The notes beneath the pieces are model-generated. The model was not told the origin of the DNA. It ran no database searches and worked only from the letters and a program-made list of their open reading frames with translations. A program made the position numbers and the translations under genes. From positions 4,370,021-4,434,020 of the forward strand of contig NZ_CP084028.1 in NCBI RefSeq assembly GCF_020181595.1: DNA of 64,000 nt, given 5' to 3'. This stretch comes from [Mycobacterium] vasticus. GTDB lineage: Bacteria > Actinomycetota > Actinomycetes > Mycobacteriales > Mycobacteriaceae. The stretch's first letter is position 1, and each line of letters starts with the position of its first letter. This document shows, piece by piece, positions 51,668 to 60,254 of the stretch.

Positions 51668-53509
51668 TTGAGTGACTTGCTGGCAGCCCGGCGGCACTTC
51701 GACCGGGCCATGGTGAGTATGGACGCGCGGTACGGCTCGCCTGATGCGTTGGCGGAGTTCGCCGCGGCCACCGAGGCCGATCCGTCCATGGCCGACGCGT
51801 GGCTGGGCCGCATCGCGTGCGGCGACACCTCCCTGGAGACACTCACCCGGCTGTACAACAACGGCGACTGGCTGCACAAGGAGACCACCCGGCTGGGCCG
51901 GCATCTGGCCGCCCAGATTCCGTTGGGGCCGTATCTGTCGATCACCGTGACCGACGCTTCGCACGTGGGGCTGGCCCTGGCCTCGGCGCTGACCGTGGCC
52001 GGCGAGTACGCGCGCGCCGACGCGCTGTTGTCCGATCGCGGGCTGCTGGACAGTTGGGTCAACCACCAGTGGCACCAACTGGCCCGCGCCTACCTGATGT
52101 TCCTCACCCAGCGCTGGCCCGACCTGCTGACCGTCGCCGCCGAAGAGCTGCCCGACCGGGCGATCATCATGCCTGCGGTCACCGCGTCGGTCTGCGCGCT
52201 GGCCGCCTATGCCGCAGCGCATCTGGGGCAGGGCAGAGTTGCGCTGGACTGGCTGGACCGCGTCGACATCGCCGGGCACATCCACGGCTCGGATCGGTTT
52301 CCCCCGGGAGTGCTCACCGCGTCGATCGCGCCGAACGAGATCCCTTTGCTGGCAGCGGATCTGGCCTACATCCGCGGCATGGTGCACCGCCAGCTCGGCG
52401 AAGAGGAGCCGGCGCAGGTCTGGCTGTCCAAGGCCGCGATCAACGGTGTGCTGACCGAGGCGGCCAAAGCCGCACTCGCCGAACCCAAACTGCGCCTGGT
52501 GATCACCGAGGAACAGATCATCGACAGCCGCAGCGATCGTTGGGATGCCGAGTCGGCGAAGAGCCGCGCCGAGCTCGACGAGCACAACGCCACCGACCGC
52601 CGGGCGGAGCTGCTGGCGCAGGGCCGCGCCGAGTTGGAGAAGCAGGTCGGACTGGCCGAGGTCAAGCGTGCGGTCAAGGCATTGGAGGACCAACTCGAGA
52701 TTCGGGCGATGCGCCTGGAGCACGGCCTGCCGGTGGAGGGCCAGACCAACCACATGCTGCTGGTCGGACCGCCGGGCACCGGTAAGACCACCACCGCCGA
52801 GGCACTGGGCAAGATCTACGCCGGGATGGGGATCGTGCGCAACCCCGAGATCACCGAGGTGCGCCGCTCCGACTTCTGCGGCGAACACATCGGATCGTCC
52901 GGGCCGAAGACCAACGAGTTGATTGAAAAGGCTTTGGGCGGAATCCTTTTCATGGATGAGTTCTACTCCCTGGTGGAGCGTCATCAGGACGGGACGCCGG
53001 ACATGATCGGCATGGAGGCCGTCAACCAGCTGCTGATCGCACTGGAGAAGCACCGCTTCGACTTCTGCTTCCTGGCTGCCGGATACGAGGACCAGGTTGA
53101 CGAGTTCTTGACCGTCAACCCCGGTCTGGCCAGCCGGTTCAACCGCAAGATCCGCTTCGAGTCCTACTCACCGGAGGAGATCGTAGAGATCGGCGAACGC
53201 TACGGCTCCAGCCGGGCCACCGAGCTCAATCCCGAGGCCCGTCAACGATTCCTGGAGATGGTGACCACCATCCGCGGGTACAGCAGTCCGCGCGGAGACC
53301 ACGGCATCAACGTCATGCACAACGGCAGGTTCGCCCGAAACGTGATCGAGGAGGCCGAACTGGCCCGTGACACTAGGGTGGCGGCCAGCAAGCGGGCGGG
53401 TCACCAGGTGACGATCGACGACCTCAAGACCGTGACCGCGGTCGATATCGACGCCGCGGTTCGCGCGGTGTGCGACACCAAACGCGAGATGGCCGCGCTG
53501 AACTGGTAG
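51668..53509 (+). CDS. eccA2: ESX-2 AAA+ ATPase EccA2
   Basis: A 613-residue cytosolic CbxX/CfqX-type AAA+ protein. Residues 1-270 form a TPR-like helical domain (ALAEFAAATEADPSMADAWL); the C-terminal AAA+ domain shows Walker A GPPGTGKTTTAEAL (about residue 366) and Walker B GGILFMDEFYSL (about 422). The sensor region ASRFNRKIRFESYSPEEIVE follows. EccA proteins are thought to release EspG from PE-PPE before export. It uses a TTG start at 51668, the only in-frame choice near the conserved N-terminus. It is the last gene of the ESX-2 operon. Homologue of Rv3884c. Confidence 0.94.
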   Translation: MSDLLAARRHFDRAMVSMDARYGSPDALAEFAAATEADPSMADAWLGRIACGDTSLETLTRLYNNGDWLHKETTRLGRHLAAQIPLGPYLSITVTDASHVGLALASALTVAGEYARADALLSDRGLLDSWVNHQWHQLARAYLMFLTQRWPDLLTVAAEELPDRAIIMPAVTASVCALAAYAAAHLGQGRVALDWLDRVDIAGHIHGSDRFPPGVLTASIAPNEIPLLAADLAYIRGMVHRQLGEEEPAQVWLSKAAINGVLTEAAKAALAEPKLRLVITEEQIIDSRSDRWDAESAKSRAELDEHNATDRRAELLAQGRAELEKQVGLAEVKRAVKALEDQLEIRAMRLEHGLPVEGQTNHMLLVGPPGTGKTTTAEALGKIYAGMGIVRNPEITEVRRSDFCGEHIGSSGPKTNELIEKALGGILFMDEFYSLVERHQDGTPDMIGMEAVNQLLIALEKHRFDFCFLAAGYEDQVDEFLTVNPGLASRFNRKIRFESYSPEEIVEIGERYGSSRATELNPEARQRFLEMVTTIRGYSSPRGDHGINVMHNGRFARNVIEEAELARDTRVAASKRAGHQVTIDDLKTVTAVDIDAAVRAVCDTKREMAALNW

Positions 53510-53573
53510 GCACCGCGATGCCGGCGATTGCGCTGGTGGTCCGTCGGGCCTCTGTCTTTGTGCGGCAGGCGAT

Positions 53574-54059
53574 TCAGGAGGCGATCAAGGCGTCGATCTG
53601 GCTCAGTGCCGCGGAGGTGCCCTCGATCACGCCCATCTCCAACACCTTGTTGAGGTCCTCGGCGGACGCGAAGGTGCTCTCGTAGGTTGCACGGGTGCCA
53701 CCGTTGTACTCGGTGAAGCGGTAGACGTTTCGAGACACCGGCATCCCGGGAACCGGGTTGAAGTCCGAATCGGCGAAGCCGTCGTCGAAGCAGAAGCTCC
53801 TCGGTTTGTCGACGGCCGTGATCTGCCAGTGGCCGGGATATTTCTCGCCGTCGGGACCGGTCATGAAGTAGGTCGTACGGCTTCCGGGAACGAGCTCGTG
53901 ATCGACCACGGTCGCGGGATGCGTCGGCGGCCCCCACACCTTCTCCAGCTGACGCGGGTCGGCGTAGATCTGCCAGATTCGCTCCACCGGCGCAGCGAAG
54001 TCGGCGGTGATGATCAGGGTCAGATTGTCGATGTCGTGCTGGACGTCCGTCACGGGCAT
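53574..54059 (-). CDS. SRPBCC (AHSA1-type) protein
   Basis: A 161-residue START/SRPBCC-fold protein: LIITADFAAPVERIWQIYAD, ARQLEKVWGPP-type AHSA1 start (here PRQLEKVWGPPTHPATVVDH), YFMTGPDGEKYPGHWQITAV and a C-terminal helix. Such proteins bind or modify small hydrophobic ligands. It is directly downstream of an ArsR regulator (2 bases between stop and start), the usual ArsR/AHSA1 two-gene operon. I chose the ATG at 54059; the open frame continues through the ArsR gene in another frame. Confidence 0.88.
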   Translation of the reverse strand: MPVTDVQHDIDNLTLIITADFAAPVERIWQIYADPRQLEKVWGPPTHPATVVDHELVPGSRTTYFMTGPDGEKYPGHWQITAVDKPRSFCFDDGFADSDFNPVPGMPVSRNVYRFTEYNGGTRATYESTFASAEDLNKVLEMGVIEGTSAALSQIDALIAS

Positions 54060-54061
54060 GG

Positions 54062-54400
54062 TCAGTCCTCCTGCGGGTCGGATGAAATGAGTTCGTCGAT
54101 GCGTGCGATACGGCCGCGCCACACCTGTTCCAACTCGGTGAGCATTGATGCCACCGAACGCACCGCCGCAACGTCGCCGCTGGCCAACTGCTCGCGACCA
54201 CTGCGTCGCTTGGTCAGCAGGCCGGACTTCTCCAGCACCGCGACGTGTTTCTGCACCGCGGCGAAGCTCATCTCGTACTTCAGCGCGAGCGCGGAGACCG
54301 AGTGCTCCCCGGCCAGCACCCGGCGCATGATGTCCCGGCGGGTCCGGTCGGCGAGCGCGTGGAACAGGGCGTCCACCCTGTCCTCGTCGAGCACGGCCAT
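54062..54400 (-). CDS. ArsR family transcriptional regulator
   Basis: A 112-residue winged-helix regulator (MAVLDEDRVDALFHALADRT, RRDIMRRVLAGEHSVSALAL, SFAAVQKHVAVLEKSGLLTK). It has no metal-binding cysteines, so it is of the ligand- or partner-linked ArsR class that accompanies SRPBCC proteins. I use the ATG at 54400; a TTG at 54415 would add five residues but falls inside the operator. It probably represses its own operon. Confidence 0.9.
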   Translation of the reverse strand: MAVLDEDRVDALFHALADRTRRDIMRRVLAGEHSVSALALKYEMSFAAVQKHVAVLEKSGLLTKRRSGREQLASGDVAAVRSVASMLTELEQVWRGRIARIDELISSDPQED

Positions 54401-54410
54401 CACATAAATG

Positions 54411-54428
54411 TACAACTATTTGGTTGTA
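54411..54428. promoter_or_regulatory. Candidate ArsR operator
   Basis: TACAAC-TATTTG-GTTGTA has perfect 6-base inverted arms with a 6-base centre, 10 bases upstream of the ArsR ATG. ACAAC/GTTGT half-sites are common for ArsR regulators that control SRPBCC genes, so this is the likely autoregulatory site. Confidence 0.65.
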
Positions 54429-54488
54429 GGTTGTCAAGGTGACGAGAGCCTCGCCACAGACACCGCGCGGGGGCGCGCAAGTGTCGGA

Positions 54489-54515
54489 CCTGCCGCTTAC
54501 CATTCCTCCGGCAGG
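54489..54515 (+). promoter_or_regulatory. Hairpin overlapping the topoN ribosome site
   Basis: CCTGCCG (54489-54495) pairs perfectly with CGGCAGG (54509-54515) around a 13-base loop. The 3' arm runs into the ribosome site (AGGAAAGGA, 54513-54521) of the gene that starts at 54527. If transcribed, it could limit translation of the topoisomerase operon. Confidence 0.45.
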
Positions 54516-54526
54516 AAAGGACAGCA

Positions 54527-56560
54527 GTGAGCTACAACGCCGCAGACATCACCGAACTCGACGACATCCAACACACCCGCCTGCGGCCGGCGGTGAACCT
54601 GGGCCTGGACGTGCTCAACACGGCTTTGCGTGAGCTGGTGGACAACGCGATCGAGGAGGTTGCCGACCCCGACCACGGCGGGTCCACCGTCACGATCACC
54701 CTGCATGCCGACGGGTCGGTGAGTGTCGCCGACGACGGCCGTGGCCTGCCTGTCGACTCCGACCCGGTCACCGGGAAGAACGGCATCGTCAAGACACTCG
54801 GCACCGCACGGGCCGGCGGCAAGTTCTCCGCGCACGCCGATGCCTCGGCCGTCGGGGCCGGCCTCAACGGGATCGGCGCCGCCGCGGCGGTGTTCATCTC
54901 CGCACGGACCGACGTGACAGTGCGCCGGGCCGGAAAGACCTACCTGCAGAGTTTCGGCGGCGGGTATCCCGGTGCGTTCGACGGCAAGGACTTCGATCCG
55001 GATGCGGAGTTCACCCGCGCCGATGCGCAGAAGCTGCGCGGCTCGGCCAACCGCAAACCCGACGCGCACGGCACCACGGTGCGCATCTTGTTCGACCCGT
55101 CCGTGGTGCCCGACTCCACCGTGGATATCGGTGAGGTCCTGTTGCGCGCGCACGCCGCAGCGCGGATGTCACCGGGGGTGCACCTGATCGTCGTCGACGA
55201 AGGCTGGCCCGGCGACGATGTCCCGCCGGCGTTGCTCGAGCCGTTCGGTGGCCCCTGGGGCACCGATTCCCTGCTGGACCTGATGTGCACCTCCGCCGGC
55301 ACTCCGACGCCCGAGGTGCGCGCCGTCGTCGAGGGCCGCGGTGAATACACCACCGGGCGCGGCCCGACCCCGTTCCGCTGGTCGTTGACCGCCGGTCCGG
55401 CCGAACCGGCCACCGTAGCCGCCTTCTGCAACACGGTGCGCACCCCCGGCGGGGGGTCGCATCTGACCGCCGCGGTGCGGGGATTCTCCGAAGCCTTGGC
55501 CGATCGCGCCTCCCGGACCCGTGATCTGGGCTTAGCCAAGGGCGAGGAGGGCCCGGAACCACAGGATTTCGCCGCGGTCACCGCGTTGGCCGTGGACACC
55601 CGCGCACCCGATGTGGGGTGGGACTCCCAGGCCAAGACCGCGGTGTCATCACGGTCACTGAACCTGGCGATGGTTCCGGATGTGGCCCGCAGCGTCACCA
55701 TCTGGGCGGCCAACCCCGCCAACAGCGATGCGGTGACGCTCTGGACGAAACTGGCACTGGAGTCCGCCCGAGCCCGGCGCAGCGCCGAGAGCGCCAAAGT
55801 CCGGTCCCGCGCGGCATCGAAAGCCAAAGGGCTGGGCACGAATCTGTCCTTGCCGCCGAAGTTGCTGCCCAGCCGGGAATCGGGCCGGGGCTCGGGTGCC
55901 GAGCTGTTTCTCTGTGAAGGCGATTCGGCGCTGGGCACCATCAAAGCGGCGCGCGACGCAACATTTCAGGCCGCCTTCCCGTTGAAGGGCAAGCCGCCCA
56001 ACGTCTATGGCTTCGCCGTGAGCAAGGCGCGGGCCAAAGACGAGTTCGACTCGATCGAACGCATTCTGGGCTGCGGGGTGCGCGACCACTGCGACCCCGA
56101 GCAGTGCCGCTACGACCGGATCCTGTTCGCCTCCGACGCCGACCCCGACGGCGGCAACATCAACTCCAGCCTGATCTCGATGTTCCTGGACTTCTACCGC
56201 CCGCTCGTGGAAGCCGGAATGGTGTACGTGACACTGCCGCCGCTGTTCGTCGTCAAGGACGGCAACAGTCGGATCTATTGTCAGGACGAATCCGAGCGTG
56301 ACACCGCGGTGGCCCAGCTGCGCGCCACCTCCAAACGCAAAGTGGAGGTCCAGCGCAACAAGGGCCTCGGCGAAATGGACGCCGACGACTTCTGGAACAC
56401 CGTACTGGATCCGCAGCGGCGCACCGTGATTCGAGTGCATCTCGATGACAACGAGCACAACCTGCATCACACCTTGTTCGGCGGGCCGCCCGAGGGCCGG
56501 CGCACCTGGATGGCCGACGTCGCCGCCCGCGTCGACACCGCTGCGCTGGACCTGGACTAG
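54527..56560 (+). CDS. topoN: GyrB/ParE-like subunit of an atypical type II topoisomerase (TopoN)
   Basis: A 677-residue type IIA topoisomerase B subunit, distinct from housekeeping GyrB. The GHKL ATPase shows ELVDNAIEEVADPDHGG and DDGRGLPVD, and GAGLNGIGAAAAVFISAR is the ATP lid. The Toprim domain has FLCEGDSALGTIK (Glu464) and ASDADPDGGNI, with NKGLGEMDADDFWNTVLDP near the end. It pairs with the A subunit 9 bases downstream. This organisation matches TopoNM, the atypical topoisomerase described in M. smegmatis, which M. tuberculosis lacks. The start is GTG at 54527. Confidence 0.85.
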   Translation: MSYNAADITELDDIQHTRLRPAVNLGLDVLNTALRELVDNAIEEVADPDHGGSTVTITLHADGSVSVADDGRGLPVDSDPVTGKNGIVKTLGTARAGGKFSAHADASAVGAGLNGIGAAAAVFISARTDVTVRRAGKTYLQSFGGGYPGAFDGKDFDPDAEFTRADAQKLRGSANRKPDAHGTTVRILFDPSVVPDSTVDIGEVLLRAHAAARMSPGVHLIVVDEGWPGDDVPPALLEPFGGPWGTDSLLDLMCTSAGTPTPEVRAVVEGRGEYTTGRGPTPFRWSLTAGPAEPATVAAFCNTVRTPGGGSHLTAAVRGFSEALADRASRTRDLGLAKGEEGPEPQDFAAVTALAVDTRAPDVGWDSQAKTAVSSRSLNLAMVPDVARSVTIWAANPANSDAVTLWTKLALESARARRSAESAKVRSRAASKAKGLGTNLSLPPKLLPSRESGRGSGAELFLCEGDSALGTIKAARDATFQAAFPLKGKPPNVYGFAVSKARAKDEFDSIERILGCGVRDHCDPEQCRYDRILFASDADPDGGNINSSLISMFLDFYRPLVEAGMVYVTLPPLFVVKDGNSRIYCQDESERDTAVAQLRATSKRKVEVQRNKGLGEMDADDFWNTVLDPQRRTVIRVHLDDNEHNLHHTLFGGPPEGRRTWMADVAARVDTAALDLD

Positions 56561-56569
56561 GAGACGAAC

Positions 56570-58720
56570 GTGACCGCCACCCTGGACGTTCCGGAACAGA
56601 ATCCCGACCTGGTCCTCGACCAGAGCGCCGACGAATACTGGAACCACTACCAGCTGACCTTCGCGCTCTACAGCGTCAGCGACCGCGCCATCCCGTCTGC
56701 CTACGACGGACTCAAGCCCGGCCAGCGTCGGCTGCTCTACCAGATGCACGACTCGAAGCTGCTGCCCGGCAACAAGCCGCAGAAGTCCTCCAAGGTCTGT
56801 TCGGCCGTCACCGGCAACCTGCATCCGCACGGCGGTGCTTCGATGTACGGGGCCGCGGCACTGCTGGCCGCCGAGTTTCAACGCGTGAAAGTCATTGACG
56901 GACAGGGTGCATTCCCCCGCATCCAGGGAGACATCCCCGCCGCCGACCGCTACACCGAGATGCGATTGTCCGCGCCGGGTGCGGCGCTGACCGCCGAACT
57001 CGACGATCACGCGGTGCCCATGACGGCGACGTTCGACGGCGAGTGGACCGAGCCGACCATGCTGCCGGCCCAGTGGCCCGTGCTGCTGTGCAATGGCGCC
57101 GTCGGCATCGCCGAAGGGTGGGCCACCAAGGTTCCCGCCCACAACCCCCGCGAGATCATGGCCGCCTGCCGGGCCCTACTGGCCCGGCCGAACATGACCG
57201 ACGACAGGTTGGTGAAACTCATTCCCGGCCCCGACTGGGGATGCGGCTCGACGGTGGTCGGCGCAGGCGGGCTACGGGAGTACATCACCACCGGCAAGGG
57301 GGCATTCACGGTGCGCGGCACCGTGTCCGTCGACGGGAAGAATGTCGTCGTCACCGAGCTGCCGCCCGGTGTCGCCAGTTCGACTGTCCAAGAACGCATC
57401 CGGGCCCTGGTGGAGTCCGGTGAGCTTGCCGGTGTGGCCGACATGTCCGACCTGACGGATCGGCGCAACGGACTGCGGATCGTCGTCACCGCCAAACGCG
57501 GCCACAGTGCTGAGCAGATCCGCGACCAACTGCTGGCCCTGACCCCGTTGGAGTCGACTTTCGCCGCCAGCCTGGTTGCCCTCGACGAGAACCGGGTGCC
57601 GCGCTGGTGGTCGGTGCGCGAACTGATCTCGGCGTTCCTGCAGCTGCGTGATTCGGTGGTGCTGCACCGTAGCCAGTACCGACTGGAAAAGGTCACCGCA
57701 CGTCGCCATCTGGTGACCGGCCTGATGACCATCCACCTGGACATCGACGCCGCGGTGGCGGTGATCCGGGGTTCGGACACCGTCGATGACGCCCGGCGCG
57801 GCCTGCAGGAGCGCTTCAAGATCGATGAGGAGCAGGCCAACTACGTTCTGGGACTTCAACTTCGACGGTTGACCAAGCTCGACGTGATCGAACTGCGGGC
57901 GGAGGCGGAGAAGCTGGATGCCGAGTTCGCCGAGCTGACCGAACTGGTGTCCAATCCCGATGCGCGGCGGGTGGTGATCGACAAGGAACTGGTGGAGACT
58001 GCAAAGCTGTTCAAAGGCCACGAGTTCGACCGTCGCACCGTACTGGACTTCGAAGCGACGCCGGTGACGACGGGCGGCGACGACGCCGGGCCCCGCGAGC
58101 GCAAGGTCAACACTTCTTGGCGACTCGATGACCGGGGGGTGTTCTCCGACAGCCACGGCGAGCTGCTCACCTCCGGACTGGGTTGGGCGGTATGGACCGA
58201 TGGCCGGATCAAGTTCACCACCGGTGGTGGTCTGCCGTACAAGACCCGCGATATCCCAGTGGCACCGGACATCACCGGGCTGCTGTGCTCCGGGGTGCTG
58301 CCCGAAGGACACCACCTGGCTCTGGTGACCCGGCGCGGGAGGATTCTGCGCATCGATCCGGCCGCGGTGAATCCGCAGGGCGTTGCCGGCAACGGCGTCG
58401 CCGGGGTAAAGCTGGCGGCCGACGGCGACGAGGTGATCGCGGCCCTCCCTGTTACGTGCGGCAACGGTGAGGCCATCCTGTCGATCTCCGAGAAGAGCTG
58501 GAAGGTCACCGAAGTCGCCGATATTCCGGTCAAGGGCCGCGGCGGTACAGGCGTCGGGTTCCACCCGTTCGTCAAGGGCGAGGACGCCTTACTCGCGGCG
58601 TCGATCTCGGCGGCCGGGTTCGTGCGGGGCGGGAAGCCGGTGCGCCCCGCGAACCGCGCGAAGGCGTCGGTGAAGGGCCCCGGCGCTGACGTGGCGCCGG
58701 CGGAAAGGACGTCCAGGTAG
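56570..58720 (+). CDS. topoM: GyrA/ParC-like subunit of an atypical type II topoisomerase (TopoM)
   Basis: A 716-residue breakage-reunion subunit. SDRAIPSAYDGLKPGQRRLL and HPHGGASMYGAAALLAAEF are the conserved winged-helix region, and Tyr128 in AADRYTEMRLS is the catalytic tyrosine that forms the phosphotyrosyl link. A coiled-coil region (GLQLRRLTKLDVIELRAEAE) follows. The C-terminal part (residues about 510-716) has degenerate GyrA-like blades and no clear GyrA box, so it should relax or decatenate rather than wrap DNA like gyrase. Its partner is the upstream gene. Confidence 0.85.
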   Translation: MTATLDVPEQNPDLVLDQSADEYWNHYQLTFALYSVSDRAIPSAYDGLKPGQRRLLYQMHDSKLLPGNKPQKSSKVCSAVTGNLHPHGGASMYGAAALLAAEFQRVKVIDGQGAFPRIQGDIPAADRYTEMRLSAPGAALTAELDDHAVPMTATFDGEWTEPTMLPAQWPVLLCNGAVGIAEGWATKVPAHNPREIMAACRALLARPNMTDDRLVKLIPGPDWGCGSTVVGAGGLREYITTGKGAFTVRGTVSVDGKNVVVTELPPGVASSTVQERIRALVESGELAGVADMSDLTDRRNGLRIVVTAKRGHSAEQIRDQLLALTPLESTFAASLVALDENRVPRWWSVRELISAFLQLRDSVVLHRSQYRLEKVTARRHLVTGLMTIHLDIDAAVAVIRGSDTVDDARRGLQERFKIDEEQANYVLGLQLRRLTKLDVIELRAEAEKLDAEFAELTELVSNPDARRVVIDKELVETAKLFKGHEFDRRTVLDFEATPVTTGGDDAGPRERKVNTSWRLDDRGVFSDSHGELLTSGLGWAVWTDGRIKFTTGGGLPYKTRDIPVAPDITGLLCSGVLPEGHHLALVTRRGRILRIDPAAVNPQGVAGNGVAGVKLAADGDEVIAALPVTCGNGEAILSISEKSWKVTEVADIPVKGRGGTGVGFHPFVKGEDALLAASISAAGFVRGGKPVRPANRAKASVKGPGADVAPAERTSR

Positions 58721-58821
58721 GAGAACCCGTCGTCTCGCAGATCGGGAAGCACCAAGGTGCTGCGCCCAGACCACCCATCCCATTGCGCAGCGCGCGTGGC
58801 GTCCCGCCCTATTCTGTCGCG

Positions 58822-59622
58822 ATGGCACAGGAACGCATCCGAGTTGAGGTCGTCGACGGCATCGCCCACGTGACACTGGACCGACCGGACAAGATGAACA
58901 GCCTTGACCTGCCGATGCTTCAAGCACTGGCATCGGTCCCCGAGCAGCTGGCCCGTGACCGTTCGATCCGCGTGGTGATCCTGCGCGGCGAGGGCCGGGC
59001 ATTCTGCACCGGGCTGGACTTCGCCGGGGCGAAGCTGTCCGGGCTGGCCGGCGTGCGCAACTTCGGCAAGTTGCCCTGGCAGAAGACCAACCTGTTTCAG
59101 CAGGCCTGCTGGGCCTGGCGCGAACTGCCGGTTCCGGTGATCGCCGCGCTGCACGGCCATTGCTACGGCGGAGGCCTGCAGGTGGCGTTGGCCGCCGACT
59201 TCCGGATCACGACGCCGGACTGCAAGCTGTCGATCATGGAGGCCAAGTGGGGCCTGATCCCCGACATGACCGGGGCCGTCACGTTGCGCGAGCTGCTGCC
59301 CATGGATGTGGCCAAACGCCTGACGATGACGGCCGAGGTGTTCTCGGGTACCGACGCGCTCGGCTACGGGCTGGTGACCTCGGTTGCCGACGATCCCGTT
59401 GCCGCCGCCCAGGATCTGGCGGCGCAACTCGCCGAGCGGTCTCCAGATGCGTTGGCGGCCACCAAGAAGCTGTTCCACTCGACGTGGACGTCGTCTGCTC
59501 ACTGGACGTTCTGGGTCGAGTCGCTGTTGCAGCTTCGTCTGCTTCGGGGTGTCAATCACCGCTTGGCGCGAGCGGCGGGTCGCGACGGCAAACCCGCCTG
59601 GGGGCCGCGGTCGGTGGGCTGA
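58822..59622 (+). CDS. Enoyl-CoA hydratase/isomerase (crotonase) family protein
   Basis: A 266-residue crotonase. AHVTLDRPDKMNSLD, EGRAFCTGLDFAGAKLSG and AALHGHCYGGGLQVALAADF are the family segments; EAKWGLIPDMTGAVTLREL follows. I chose the ATG at 58822 (MAQERIRVEVVDG). The 101-base gap before it contains AGCACC-AA-GGTGCT (58748-58761), a possible hairpin. Its last 67 bases overlap the convergent TetR gene. Confidence 0.88.
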   Translation: MAQERIRVEVVDGIAHVTLDRPDKMNSLDLPMLQALASVPEQLARDRSIRVVILRGEGRAFCTGLDFAGAKLSGLAGVRNFGKLPWQKTNLFQQACWAWRELPVPVIAALHGHCYGGGLQVALAADFRITTPDCKLSIMEAKWGLIPDMTGAVTLRELLPMDVAKRLTMTAEVFSGTDALGYGLVTSVADDPVAAAQDLAAQLAERSPDALAATKKLFHSTWTSSAHWTFWVESLLQLRLLRGVNHRLARAAGRDGKPAWGPRSVG

Positions 59623-60191
59623 GCCAACAGCCGGCGGGCAACGTCGGCGGCCAGCTCCGCGGTGCGCGTGTTCGGGCCCTTGGCAGCCAGGCTGCGGCGC
59701 ACCAGGGCCAGTGGCGCGTCGATGACAGCCAGCAGCACCCGGTCCCGGTCGGCGGCCGGGAACCGCGCCAGGAACGCGGCCAGCGCGTCGGCGGTGTCCC
59801 GGTCGAGGGCGTCGGCCTCGGCCAGCACCTCGGGAGAACAGTCGGCGCCCACGAAATCCGAGCGGCTGTAACGGGCCAGTAGTGCTGCGGCGTCCCGGTT
59901 CTTCGCGCTCCACAGCAGCACCTGCCGGGCTGCCTCGATCCCGGCGGCGACCGGGTCGCCGTCGGCGGCGAGCACCGGCAGGAAGTCCTCGTGGAAGCGG
60001 CGCACCGGCGTCAGCCACGCCGCGGCCCGCAGGTCGCTGCGCTTGGGAAACCGGTGGTACACCGATCCGCTGGGGGCACCGACGGCGTGCGCGACCGCGG
60101 TGGCGGTGGCCGCGCCGGAACCTCCGGCCAGGACCAGCCGGATGGCTGCGGTGACGAAGTCGTCAGCGGTGAACTTCCCTGGCATCGGCAT
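59556..60191 (-). CDS. TetR/AcrR family transcriptional regulator
   Basis: A 211-residue TetR-type regulator (HTH about residues 10-50: ADDFVTAAIRLVLAGGSGAA, then GAPSGSVYHRFPKRSDLRAA). Two ATGs fit, at 60191 and 60185. The frame upstream is antisense to the SRPBCC gene and not real. It is divergent from the SRPBCC gene at 60255 across a gap holding two palindromes. Its 3' end overlaps the crotonase gene by 67 bases, tail to tail, so the two transcripts may interfere. Confidence 0.87.
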   Translation of the reverse strand: MPMPGKFTADDFVTAAIRLVLAGGSGAATATAVAHAVGAPSGSVYHRFPKRSDLRAAAWLTPVRRFHEDFLPVLAADGDPVAAGIEAARQVLLWSAKNRDAAALLARYSRSDFVGADCSPEVLAEADALDRDTADALAAFLARFPAADRDRVLLAVIDAPLALVRRSLAAKGPNTRTAELAADVARRLLAQPTDRGPQAGLPSRPAARAKR

Positions 60192-60195
60192 GAAG

Positions 60196-60243
60196 TAGAG
60201 AGTACTCTCTAGGAATTCAACTAGTGATTGTTCTCTAGAACAA
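60196..60243. promoter_or_regulatory. Two palindromes, candidate TetR operators
   Basis: TAGAGAGTACTCTCTA (60196-60211) is a perfect 16-base palindrome starting 5 bases from the TetR ATG. TTGTTCT-CT-AGAACAA (60228-60243) has perfect 7-base arms and lies 12 bases before the SRPBCC start. Each faces one of the two divergent genes. The first fits a TetR site; the second may bind the same or another regulator. Confidence 0.6.
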
Positions 60244-60254
60244 GGGAGATGGCC

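Noticed and set aside
49981..54062. Possible ESX-1 continuation after eccA2
   Set aside because: No mycP1, espB or eccE1 sequence is seen; the next genes are SRPBCC and ArsR, then a topoisomerase.
58748..58761. AGCACC-AA-GGTGCT dyad before the crotonase at 58822
   Set aside because: A 6-base stem with a 2-base loop cannot fold as a hairpin, and no regulator gene faces it. Noted only within the gene entry.
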